From: Syntrophaceae bacterium
Lineage (GTDB): Bacteria; Desulfobacterota; Syntrophia; Syntrophales; Smithellaceae
Assembly (NCBI GenBank): GCA_018436925.1
Contig: JAHDKI010000014.1
Location: 186,001 to 250,000, forward strand
DNA length: 64,000 bases
Direction of reading: 5' to 3'
Both the position numbers and the translations under genes were made by a program. Shown here piece after piece: positions 35,930-44,227 of this stretch. The notes under the pieces were generated by a model, which had not been told where the DNA came from, ran no database searches, and saw only the letters and a program-made list of their open reading frames with translations. Within the stretch, counting starts at the first letter, position 1. The number at the start of each line of letters is the position of its first letter.

Positions 35930-37092
35930 AAACTGTATCGGTCCTTGGATCTACCGGCTCAATCGGTGTGGCCACACTGGATGTGGTGCTGAAGAACCCG
36001 AAGCGTTTTAAAATTGCCTCACTGGCGGCGGGAAAAAATATTCGTTTGCTCGCCTCTCAAATTGAACTGTTCAGGCCCGCCAGGGTTTCCGTAGCCACCA
36101 GTAAAGATGCCGAAGCCTTGCGAGCATTGGTCGGAAGAAAACGACGCGTCGAGATTCTTTTCGGACAGGAAGGGGCCTGCCGGGTCGCCGCCGATAAAAA
36201 TGCGGATATCGTTGTTGCCGCCATTTCAGGTGCGGCAGGATTGCTTCCAACGCTTGCGGCAATCGAAGCCGGCAAAGATATTGCCCTAGCCAATAAAGAA
36301 ACCATGGTCATGGCCGGTTCCATTGTCAGGCAAAGAGCCAAGCACAAGGGCGTTAAAATTCTTCCTGTGGACAGTGAGCACAGCGCCATTTTTCAGTGCC
36401 TCAACGGCCAGCCTAAACGATTGCTAAAGAGAATCATTCTGACGGCCTCAGGCGGCCCGTTTCTTCATTATCCCCTCCGAGATCTCAAGAATGTCAAGTT
36501 ACAACAAGCACTTAAGCATCCAAGATGGAAAATGGGCCGGAAGATCACTATCGATTCGGCAACCATGATGAATAAGGGCCTGGAAGTGATTGAGGCAAAA
36601 TGGCTTTTTGATATAGACATTTCATCTATTGATGTTTTAATTCATCCGGAAAGCGCCGTCCACTCAATGGTCGAATTTCTGGACGGTTCAGTGATTGCTC
36701 AGATGGGAATTCCCGACATGAGAATTCCCATTGCATATGCTTTATCATGGCCGGATAGAATTGAAAACGACCTGCCTGGTCTGGATTTAGCGGGGATGAA
36801 GCAGTTGACGTTCTTTCAACCGGATATGAAGAAGTTTGAATCCCTTCAACTGGCATATGAGGCGGGAAAATCGGAGGGGACCGCGCCGTCGGTGCTCAAC
36901 GCGGCCAATGAGATCGCGGTATCGGCATTTCTTGACAATACGATCCGTTTTACGGATATTTCACGAATTGTCTCATCCGTTTTGAAGCGCCACAAACCGG
37001 TGAAACAACCTACGCTGGAAGAGATCCTGCAGGCTGATTGTGAGGCGAGAAAGAAAGCTGCGGATTTCATAACTTCAATGAAGAAAGGGTAA
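35926..37092 (+). CDS. dxr: 1-deoxy-D-xylulose 5-phosphate reductoisomerase
   Basis: Second step of the MEP isoprenoid pathway, NADPH-dependent. 388 residues. GSTGSIG at the N-terminus binds NADPH; ALANKETMVMAG, PVDSEHSAIFQCL and the MMNKGLEVIEAKWLF block carry metal and substrate residues. It overlaps cdsA by four bases (ATGA), so the two are coupled. Confidence 0.97.
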   Translation: MKTVSVLGSTGSIGVATLDVVLKNPKRFKIASLAAGKNIRLLASQIELFRPARVSVATSKDAEALRALVGRKRRVEILFGQEGACRVAADKNADIVVAAISGAAGLLPTLAAIEAGKDIALANKETMVMAGSIVRQRAKHKGVKILPVDSEHSAIFQCLNGQPKRLLKRIILTASGGPFLHYPLRDLKNVKLQQALKHPRWKMGRKITIDSATMMNKGLEVIEAKWLFDIDISSIDVLIHPESAVHSMVEFLDGSVIAQMGIPDMRIPIAYALSWPDRIENDLPGLDLAGMKQLTFFQPDMKKFESLQLAYEAGKSEGTAPSVLNAANEIAVSAFLDNTIRFTDISRIVSSVLKRHKPVKQPTLEEILQADCEARKKAADFITSMKKG

Positions 37093-37096
37093 AGAT

Positions 37097-38188
37097 TTGA
37101 TTACACTGATATCATTTATTATTCTCCTGGGAATTCTGATCTTTGTGCACGAGCTGGGACATTTCTTAGTTGCCCGACTAAGCGGCGTCGGCGTTGAGAA
37201 GTTCTCCCTGGGGTTTGGGCCCAAAATCATCGGCAGGAAAATCGGTGAAACGGAATATGTGCTGTCCTGGATTCCGTTGGGAGGCTATGTGAAGCTTTTG
37301 GGGGAAACAGGCAAGGAAGATCTCTCTCCGGAGGACACCAAGCGATCTTTCAACAATCAGCCGACCTGGAAGAAACTTTTAATCGTAGTGGCGGGGCCGG
37401 TGTTTAATTTTTTTCTGGCCATTGTAATTTTCTCAATCGTTTACATGTATGGCCTTCCGAGTCTTCAGCCGATAGTCGGGCAGATCGCCGACGAGTCAGC
37501 CGCGATGGAAGCCGGCATCCTTTCAGGCGATAAAGTCATTTCTATCGGAGATGAACAAATAAAATACTGGGATGATATTAAGCCAATAATAACAAAGGCA
37601 AAAGAAACAAATCTTAAAGTAGTAGTTGAGCGCGATGGTGTGCAGGTTGCCTTATCGGTCAAGCCGAAGAAATCCACGGCGCAAAATATTTTCGGAGAGG
37701 AAGTTTCAACCTATCTGATCGGGATTTCTCCGAAAGGGGATACAATCGTCCAAAGAAAAAATCCATTTTCGGCACTCTGGTCGTCCCTTCAGAAAACAGT
37801 CGAAATTTCACAGCTGACGATTTTATCGATTGTAAAAATGATTCAGGGGGTCCTTTCACCCAGGACGCTGGGCGGGCCGATATTCATCGCGCAGGTGGCG
37901 GGGGATCAGGTCAAGGAAGGCATTATCCCATTTATCCTTTTCATGGCCGTTTTATCTATTAATCTTGGCGTGATTAATCTTTTTCCCATACCGGTTCTTG
38001 ATGGCGGCCATATTCTCTTCTATCTCATCGAGATGGTCACCAGAAAGCAGATTCCTGTCAAAGTTCGAGAGTTTGCCACGCAAATCGGTTTTGTGGCCCT
38101 GTTGATGCTGATGCTTTTTGTCATCATGATCGACATTGAGCGTCTGAATATCAAACCGATCAATGATGTTCTGAAAATATTTAAATAA
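37097..38188 (+). CDS. rseP: Site-2 protease RseP
   Basis: Inner-membrane zinc protease for regulated intramembrane proteolysis. 363 residues. HELGH at 18-22 binds zinc in the first membrane helix, a PDZ domain lies at ~115-195 (QIADESAAMEAGILSGDKV), and the second active-site segment reads NLFPIPVLDGGH. Only one PDZ domain is clear, against two in E. coli. It starts with TTG, four bases after dxr. Confidence 0.94.
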   Translation: MITLISFIILLGILIFVHELGHFLVARLSGVGVEKFSLGFGPKIIGRKIGETEYVLSWIPLGGYVKLLGETGKEDLSPEDTKRSFNNQPTWKKLLIVVAGPVFNFFLAIVIFSIVYMYGLPSLQPIVGQIADESAAMEAGILSGDKVISIGDEQIKYWDDIKPIITKAKETNLKVVVERDGVQVALSVKPKKSTAQNIFGEEVSTYLIGISPKGDTIVQRKNPFSALWSSLQKTVEISQLTILSIVKMIQGVLSPRTLGGPIFIAQVAGDQVKEGIIPFILFMAVLSINLGVINLFPIPVLDGGHILFYLIEMVTRKQIPVKVREFATQIGFVALLMLMLFVIMIDIERLNIKPINDVLKIFK

Positions 38189-38189
38189 T

Positions 38190-38885
38190 ATGCTGACACT
38201 GGCATTGGACACCTCTGGAAAAACGGCCGCGGTCGCTGTACTTGACGATGAAAGACTCCTTTGCGATATCTTGTCGAATTCCGGACGAAATCATTCGGAA
38301 ACACTTTTAAAGATGATAGATGACGCACTGCTGAACATCGGGGCGACGACAAAAGATATCGATCTCCTTTGCTGCACGCTGGGCCCCGGCTCCTTCACAG
38401 GACTGCGCATCGGCATCAGTACGGTAAAAGGGTTGGCCGAGGCAACCGGTAAACCCATTGCCGGGGTTTCTTCACTTGCCGCTTTAGCTATTAATGTGGA
38501 AAAAACCGAAAATAAAACCATTTGTGCCGTGATGGACGCTGGAAGAGGTTTTGTATACACGGCAAGTTATCTTCCAGACGAGAATGGATTTGTTGGACCT
38601 GTGACTCCTGAGCGAGTGATCAGACCGGAAGAAGTTTTACATCATTCATTCGGCCCCGTAATTTTGGTGGGTGACGGCGCAGTCAAGTATCAAAACCAAA
38701 TCATTGAGAAAGCCGAATCGGTTAGTCTCGCCGGAAGGACCTTTCATTTCATTCGAGGTTCATCTGTCGGTTATTTGGGGATCAGACAATTCAGACAAAA
38801 CAATATTCTTGATATTGCGCATGCTTTGCCGGTTTATATGCGTCCGGTTGATGCCGCCCCATCCAAATCCTTATTTGATCATTGA
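38190..38885 (+). CDS. tsaB: tRNA threonylcarbamoyladenosine protein TsaB
   Basis: Partner of TsaD in making t6A37 of ANN-decoding tRNAs. 231 residues of the actin-like fold. ALDTSGKTAAVAV, the GPGSFTGLRIG block and MDAGRGFVYTA are diagnostic. The ATG is one base after the rseP stop, so the genes are coupled. The end overlaps the convergent TPR gene by seven bases. Confidence 0.95.
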   Translation: MLTLALDTSGKTAAVAVLDDERLLCDILSNSGRNHSETLLKMIDDALLNIGATTKDIDLLCCTLGPGSFTGLRIGISTVKGLAEATGKPIAGVSSLAALAINVEKTENKTICAVMDAGRGFVYTASYLPDENGFVGPVTPERVIRPEEVLHHSFGPVILVGDGAVKYQNQIIEKAESVSLAGRTFHFIRGSSVGYLGIRQFRQNNILDIAHALPVYMRPVDAAPSKSLFDH

Positions 38886-39802
38886 TTCGCCTGACTTTTC
38901 TTCGTGTTGTGAATTCCTTCGAGAAGCTTGGTAATTCGCGAGTTTTTCGGGTTCAGGGAAAGAACAAACTGAAGCCTTCGGACTGTATCGGAAAGGTCAA
39001 CTTTTTCCGGATGGTTTTTATAAATTAAAAACTGAATATTTGATAGGTTATAGTTTGTATCTTCATGAAAGGGATTAATCTCCAGAGCTTTTCGATAGGC
39101 ATCAACAGCCTTGGGGAAATCTTGAAGGCCTTCGAAGACAGATCCCAGATTGTTCCAGGCATCGGCGTTTTGGGGATCATATCGAAGGGATTTATCAAAT
39201 AAATTCAAAGCATTGTCATAATCGCCCAATTGATAATAGAGACGTCCCAGATTGTAAAGCGCTTTAGCATGATCCGGCTTTAGATTGATGACAGCGTTAT
39301 ATTCAGCAATAGCTTCGTCAAACATATCGTGGCGGTCGTACAAGACGGCCAGGCAGAAATGAGAAGCCGGTTTGTCCGGCGCCATGTCGATCGCTTTTTT
39401 GTATCTTTCGACAGCGCCGTAGTAGTCGCCTTGCTGTTCAATAATATTCGCAATATTAAGAACAGATTCCGGGTCGGATGGATTTAAGGCCGATGCTTTT
39501 TCATAATTTTTCTTCGCCGCATCAAACATATCCATCTTTTCATAAATATAGCCAAGATTATTATAGGATTCAGGGTTATCCGGTTCGAGACGGACGGCTT
39601 TTAGAAAACAATCGAGCGCGTCATCAAATTTTTCGCCATCGAGATAGGCAAAACCAAGATTAACGAAGGCGTCCGTATTGGATTCGTTTGACTCAATCAC
39701 CTGGCGGTAGTAGGTAATCACCAGTTCATAATCTTTCAAATGAACATCCTGTTTCCCCTTGGGTCTTTTTTTATCAAGAAATTGTTTTTGGACTGTTTTC
39801 AT
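38879..39802 (-). CDS. Tetratricopeptide-repeat protein
   Basis: 307 residues built from about seven TPR units, seen as repeated AYxNLGxxYxxxGxxxxA-like spacing (for example NLGFAYLDGEKFDDAL, NLGYIYEKMDMFDAA, NLGRLYYQLGDYDNAL, NLGSVFEGLQDFPKAV). There is no signal peptide; the first 25 residues are basic. It is a protein-interaction scaffold with unknown partners. It lies 28 bases downstream of the ExeA-type ATPase on the same strand and could share its transcript; type IV pilus or secretion assembly is a guess from that neighbour. Confidence 0.88.
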   Translation of the reverse strand: MKTVQKQFLDKKRPKGKQDVHLKDYELVITYYRQVIESNESNTDAFVNLGFAYLDGEKFDDALDCFLKAVRLEPDNPESYNNLGYIYEKMDMFDAAKKNYEKASALNPSDPESVLNIANIIEQQGDYYGAVERYKKAIDMAPDKPASHFCLAVLYDRHDMFDEAIAEYNAVINLKPDHAKALYNLGRLYYQLGDYDNALNLFDKSLRYDPQNADAWNNLGSVFEGLQDFPKAVDAYRKALEINPFHEDTNYNLSNIQFLIYKNHPEKVDLSDTVRRLQFVLSLNPKNSRITKLLEGIHNTKKSQANQ

Positions 39803-39830
39803 AGACCGTCACCGTTGACTTGCCGAAACA

Positions 39831-41333
39831 TCACGAAGAAATTCTTTTTAAAATATTATCTTTGATTTCATTCCAAATGTGAACGGGGTCGACGGATGGC
39901 GCGCCGGTCAGTTCCGGGTGGCTTTTTATGACCTGTGCGGCCCAAAAACCAGCGGACTTGTTGGCATTATCAGGATTGAGGCTATTCACTTGTTTGAGAA
40001 TGGCTTTAGGAATGTTGAGTCGGATGATATGGCCTGCCACGATTATTTCATCCTCGTCGAGTAAAGCGTCCTTTCTTTCCCGGTCGGAAAAAGAAGTGGC
40101 CGGCGGTGAATGCGACTCCGGTAAAACAGTTGCGGCGGAATCGGCATCTTGAACGGCAAACGGCGACGTCGCTTCATAATGAATAAAGTTATTATTGAAC
40201 GATTCGGACTGATTTTCCGCTGTCGCTGAAATCAGCGGCGGCGCATCATGATCCTGATTGTTGTGTTGGAACAGATCTGTTTCCATCCTGTTAATATCGG
40301 AAATTTCATCCTGTGAGTCTTCGGAAGCGACCGCCTCAACATACTGCTGGCTTTCATCGGGCAAGTCAGGCTCTTTTGCCGAATCCAACGAGCTTTCGGT
40401 TGAGCCGGGACTGACTTGCGGCCCACCTCCCAGATCGGCCAATTGGGAAACATCACTCATAATATCAAGTTCGGAACGGATGCGAGGTTTCCGATGTTGA
40501 TAGACGGTATCACTGAGCTTTAGAAATCGATCTCCAACCTGAGCCACGATATCCGGGGTGATGATCCGGTATTCGGCGGTTTCTCCGGTCTTCAGACAAA
40601 GCTTGCAGATTTTGTTGATGAGCCGCGGAACGCCGCAGTCGGAGTACTCCCAGATGACATTCATGCATTCATCTGTGAAAATTTTTCTTTTTGCTCCGGC
40701 GAGATTGAGGCGTGTTTCGATATATCTTTTGAGCGCATCAGGGGAAGGAAGCTTGTCGATTCGTCCGTAGGTTCCGATTCTCTGAAAAAGATTGGCTCTT
40801 TTAGGATGTTCAAGACGCCTGGCCAGTTCCATTTGGCCAGCCAGAACGATCGTAAACAGGGCCTTTTGATCATCCTGCAAATTGGTCAGAAGCCTCAAAT
40901 TCTCAAGGTTGGCGGGGCTGATCGCATTGGCCTCATCAATAAAAATTACGATTTTTTTGCCGGAGGCCGCTGTTTCCAGAACCAGGCGATTAAAACGTTC
41001 GAGAAGATCAGCCTTGTTTTTCTCATCACACGGCAAACCCGAGATCTGTCCGATAATTTCCTTAAGAAGTTGCCCGAAGGATAACCCGGGATTCGTGATC
41101 AGCACAACCAAATAGCGGTGAGGTTCCAGAGCGTCGATGAGGATCCGAACGGTAAGGGTCTTTCCGAGGCCCGCGTCGCCGATAATCACGGCAAAACTAT
41201 CATTTGCCTCCTTGATGGCAAAGATAGTTTCGGAAATGACGTTCTCCATGGACGTGTGGCAGTCGGCATACATCGACGGATCAGGAACATTGTCGAAAGG
41301 TGCCTTGTAGAGATTCCAGTATTCACAGTACAT
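39831..41333 (-). CDS. ExeA/GspA-type AAA ATPase
   Basis: 500 residues. The start MYCEYWNLYKAPF is the signature of ExeA-like ATPases. Walker A GDAGLGKT is at 52-59 and Walker B IVIFIDEAN at 128-136. The AAA core ends at ~270. After that comes a long acidic, low-complexity stretch (~280-430), then a C-terminal block of ~70 residues (LNIPKAILKQVNSLNPDNA and onward) of unknown fold. No transmembrane or peptidoglycan-binding domain is obvious, unlike Aeromonas ExeA, and there is no ExeB neighbour. In other bacteria such proteins help insert secretin pores or energise pilus systems. Confidence 0.85.
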   Translation of the reverse strand: MYCEYWNLYKAPFDNVPDPSMYADCHTSMENVISETIFAIKEANDSFAVIIGDAGLGKTLTVRILIDALEPHRYLVVLITNPGLSFGQLLKEIIGQISGLPCDEKNKADLLERFNRLVLETAASGKKIVIFIDEANAISPANLENLRLLTNLQDDQKALFTIVLAGQMELARRLEHPKRANLFQRIGTYGRIDKLPSPDALKRYIETRLNLAGAKRKIFTDECMNVIWEYSDCGVPRLINKICKLCLKTGETAEYRIITPDIVAQVGDRFLKLSDTVYQHRKPRIRSELDIMSDVSQLADLGGGPQVSPGSTESSLDSAKEPDLPDESQQYVEAVASEDSQDEISDINRMETDLFQHNNQDHDAPPLISATAENQSESFNNNFIHYEATSPFAVQDADSAATVLPESHSPPATSFSDRERKDALLDEDEIIVAGHIIRLNIPKAILKQVNSLNPDNANKSAGFWAAQVIKSHPELTGAPSVDPVHIWNEIKDNILKRISS

Positions 41334-41467
41334 GGCCCACTCCTCACTTTACGCCGAAAAACCGACCCTATCGCGACCCCTTTGAAAAATTTTCGGCTTA
41401 TAGGCAGGCGGCAAAGCTATTCCGCGGTCAAGGCGGAGTCAGCTCGCCTTTTGATCCTCCTTGTTTT

Positions 41468-41740
41468 TTATTGTTTATGCAATAAAAACCCCACAAGCGC
41501 AAGGAATATGATCACCAGGCTGAATCCGAGAAAGAGGAACGACGACGTCGCAAGAGATGGATCAGAGTTTTCAACGGTTGAACGAATACTGAAGACATTC
41601 GCCCAATAGAACAAAAAACCGTAACAGGCCATAAGACCAAATTTCGCATATCCGAAAAGCAATGCCACTGTCATAATGCCCAGAAGCAGCATCAACTGAT
41701 TCAAAGGCACGCAGAATTCTGTCATAATTAGGTTTTCCAT
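41468..41740 (-). CDS. Small membrane protein, unknown
   Basis: 90 residues with two clear hydrophobic segments (~14-45 and ~65-88) and a short polar loop between. I do not recognise a family. The gene is probably real because AAGGAGGGG stands six bases before the ATG. It sits alone between the ExeA-type ATPase and the Crp/Fnr-type regulator, same strand. Confidence 0.6.
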   Translation of the reverse strand: MENLIMTEFCVPLNQLMLLLGIMTVALLFGYAKFGLMACYGFLFYWANVFSIRSTVENSDPSLATSSFLFLGFSLVIIFLALVGFLLHKQ

Positions 41741-41880
41741 GGAACACCCCTCCTTAAATCCTCATTAAGGCTATTTGATCATCGTCGCGCCCGAAAAAAA
41801 GGGTGCAACCAAACCGCCATCCATTATTGTTATCGATTGCTTTTACTTGAAACTGAAAACGGATAATGTGATCGGTATCA

Positions 41881-42576
41881 CTAAATCGGTTGTTTCGTGA
41901 AGAAGGGGGGTTTTAACAAATAGTATTTATGATCGATGAGCTCGATTTCACCGGCTTTCATCATGGCGCTGATAATTCTGCTTGCCGTTTCACGCGAGAC
42001 GGCGGAAAAATTCGCGATGTCCTTGTGCGTGAGTTTGATGCTGATAATCGTTCCGTTCTTTTCCGGCGTGCCGAATTTTCGGCTGAAAATGATCAGCGCA
42101 GCCCGAATTTTATCGCTGGCTTCGGCAAAGCCCAAGATATTGAGCATCGACCAGGATTCTCTCAGGCGAGTGCACAAAAGAGCAATTAACTGATGGAGAC
42201 TTCTTTCATTGCCCATAATAAACTTGATGAAATTCGCCCTGGAAATAAATCCGACTGTGCAGTCTTCCATCGCGATAATCGTCGCCGGCGCCGTTTTTCC
42301 ATCGAGAATCGACATTTCCCCAAAATAGTCATATCGCTTATGGACCGCCAATAAAAGTTCCTTGCCCGCATCATTGTAGCGGACGACTTTGACTTTTCCG
42401 GAAACAATGAAATAGAAATAGCCCGTTTCTTCTTCTTCGAGCAGAATCACTTCGCTTCTGGAAAATTTTCTGACGATCAAGACAGATTCGATCTCTGCAA
42501 GTTCCGGCTTGGAAAGGCAGGCCAAAAAAGGAATTCCCTGGCTGATTTTTAAGAAATCCTCGGAAGTAAATTTCAT
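41881..42576 (-). CDS. Crp/Fnr-family transcription regulator
   Basis: 231 residues. The N-terminal cyclic-nucleotide-binding fold includes GYFYFIVSGKVKV and the cassette GEMSILDGKTAPATI at ~86-100. The Arg-Ser that grips the cAMP phosphate in E. coli Crp is absent from the cassette, and there is no Cys cluster for an Fnr-type iron-sulfur centre, so the signal is unclear. The C-terminal winged helix-turn-helix is normal (LTHKDIANFSAVSRETASR). The ATG at 42576 gives the family N-terminus; upstream in-frame starts lack a ribosome site. It diverges from the glutaminyl cyclotransferase gene. Confidence 0.88.
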   Translation of the reverse strand: MKFTSEDFLKISQGIPFLACLSKPELAEIESVLIVRKFSRSEVILLEEEETGYFYFIVSGKVKVVRYNDAGKELLLAVHKRYDYFGEMSILDGKTAPATIIAMEDCTVGFISRANFIKFIMGNERSLHQLIALLCTRLRESWSMLNILGFAEASDKIRAALIIFSRKFGTPEKNGTIISIKLTHKDIANFSAVSRETASRIISAMMKAGEIELIDHKYYLLKPPFFTKQPI

Positions 42577-42653
42577 GCATTGAATTTTACTCAAAAGTGC
42601 TTTAGATAGCAAATGCTTTGTTTAATCGTTGCACACTCATCCTCGATGGTCGT

Positions 42654-43481
42654 ATGAAACGGATTCGGAAAAAAAAGACCCACGTTCAACGGCATTGGCT
42701 GCCATGCCTCTGCGTGGTTATTTTGTCTCTGACCTCATCGGCTTTCGCCTCTGAGATCCTTCCTTGGAACAGTGTTCTGGCCAAAACGAAGGCGCCGATC
42801 GCATCCGTTGACGTGGTTAGAGTCTATGATCATGATCCCGAAGCCTTTACTCAGGGGCTTTTCTACTACAGGGGTTTCCTCTACGAATCCAAAGGCCTCA
42901 GAGGACGCTCTGCGCTCCAGAAAAAAAATCTGACGGGCAAAGTTCTTTCAGAACAAAAGCTTTCCGATCAATTCTTTGCAGAAGGCATCGCCCTTTTAAA
43001 CGGCAAAATTTATCAGTTAACCTATCAGAGCGAGACCGGATTCATCTACGATTTGGGCGCCTTGAACAAAACGGGACAATTTTTCTACCAAGGCGAGGGG
43101 TGGGGTCTGGCCGCCGGCGACGGCAGGCTGTGGATGTCCAACGGATCCGCGAGGATTACCGTTCGTCATCCTGAAACCTTCCGTGTGGAGCGAACAATCA
43201 CCGTAACAGACGGCCAATCCCCGGTCAGCGGTCTCAATGAGTTGGAAATGGTCAAAGGAGAACTCTGGGCGAATGTCTTCACGGAGGATGTGCTGGTTCG
43301 GATCGATCCTCAAAGCGGTCGGGTGAAAGGATGGATCGACTTGGGGCCTCTTCGCTCTTATTTGCCTGCCAATGCCCGAGTCGACGTCTTAAACGGCATA
43401 GCTTATGATCCCGAAACGGACCGGATATTCGTGACGGGAAAGCTGTGGCCGAAGCTGTTCGAAATCCGACTCAAACTCTGA
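42654..43481 (+). CDS. Glutaminyl-peptide cyclotransferase (COG3823 type)
   Basis: 275 residues, exported by a signal peptide with a basic N-terminus and cleavage near SAFA. The beta-propeller family blocks are HDPEAFTQGL, LYESKGLRGRS, FAEGIALLNGKIYQLTY, GEGWGL, and VLNGIAYDPETDRIFVTGK near the end, as in plant-type glutaminyl cyclases. It would cyclise N-terminal Gln of exported peptides to pyroglutamate; the natural substrate is unknown. It starts at ATG 42654, with no good ribosome site. Confidence 0.85.
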   Translation: MKRIRKKKTHVQRHWLPCLCVVILSLTSSAFASEILPWNSVLAKTKAPIASVDVVRVYDHDPEAFTQGLFYYRGFLYESKGLRGRSALQKKNLTGKVLSEQKLSDQFFAEGIALLNGKIYQLTYQSETGFIYDLGALNKTGQFFYQGEGWGLAAGDGRLWMSNGSARITVRHPETFRVERTITVTDGQSPVSGLNELEMVKGELWANVFTEDVLVRIDPQSGRVKGWIDLGPLRSYLPANARVDVLNGIAYDPETDRIFVTGKLWPKLFEIRLKL

Positions 43482-43495
43482 ACACCGCAATTGTC

Positions 43496-43524
43496 TTGAC
43501 CGGTTGCACATTTTGCATTATAAG
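43496..43524 (+). promoter_or_regulatory. Sigma-70-type promoter for adk
   Basis: TTGACC, 17 bases, TATAAG, ending 41 bases before the adk start. Confidence 0.7.
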
Positions 43525-43565
43525 CCGCGCAAACTGACAACGTTATTTCGTTTTGGGAGGACATG

Positions 43566-44213
43566 ATGAGAATTATTCTACTGGGGGCGCCTGGCGCAGG
43601 AAAAGGCACGGTGGCCAAGTTATTGACCGAGTTCGACGGATCCGTACAAATATCAACCGGTGATATATTACGCTCCGCCGTGAAGGAAGGCACGCCGCTG
43701 GGCAAGAAAGCCAAAGAATTTATGGACCGGGGAGACCTTGTTCCCGATTCGCTGATTATGGACATTATGGAAGCCAGGCTTCAGGAACCGGATTGCCGGA
43801 CGGGATTTATTCTTGATGGATTTCCCCGGACTATTCCACAGGCGGAAGCGCTCAAAAGCCTTTTGGCAAAACTGTCCATTCAACTTGATTTTGTCGCCAA
43901 TCTGGATGTTCCGCGCGACGTCATCCTGGATCGACTGACCACTCGACGCACCTGCTGCAATCCAGCATGTCAGGCGATCTACAATGTCAAAAGCAATCCG
44001 CCGAAAGAAGACGGAACCTGCACGCTTTGCGACCATAAAGTCATTCAGCGCGACGATGAAACTGAAGAAGCCATCAATAATCGCCTGGAAACCTACAACG
44101 CAAAGACGGCCCCGCTGATCGGTTTTTATGAAAAAGAAGGGATGCTGAAAAATTTCCTGTCATTGAGCTCCAAAGACACAGTGGAAGAAATCAAAAAAGC
44201 CCTGAAAGGCTGA
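43566..44213 (+). CDS. adk: Adenylate kinase
   Basis: Interconverts AMP, ATP and ADP. 215 residues. P-loop GAPGAGKGT is at the N-terminus, STGDILR and DGFPRT follow. The lid domain carries four Cys (TCCNPAC and CTLC), so it is the zinc-stabilised long form. Two start codons are adjacent; 43566 is preferred because GGGAGG is five bases before it. A UvrD-family helicase gene follows after 14 bases. Confidence 0.96.
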   Translation: MRIILLGAPGAGKGTVAKLLTEFDGSVQISTGDILRSAVKEGTPLGKKAKEFMDRGDLVPDSLIMDIMEARLQEPDCRTGFILDGFPRTIPQAEALKSLLAKLSIQLDFVANLDVPRDVILDRLTTRRTCCNPACQAIYNVKSNPPKEDGTCTLCDHKVIQRDDETEEAINNRLETYNAKTAPLIGFYEKEGMLKNFLSLSSKDTVEEIKKALKG

Positions 44214-44227
44214 GCCTTTCATTGCTC

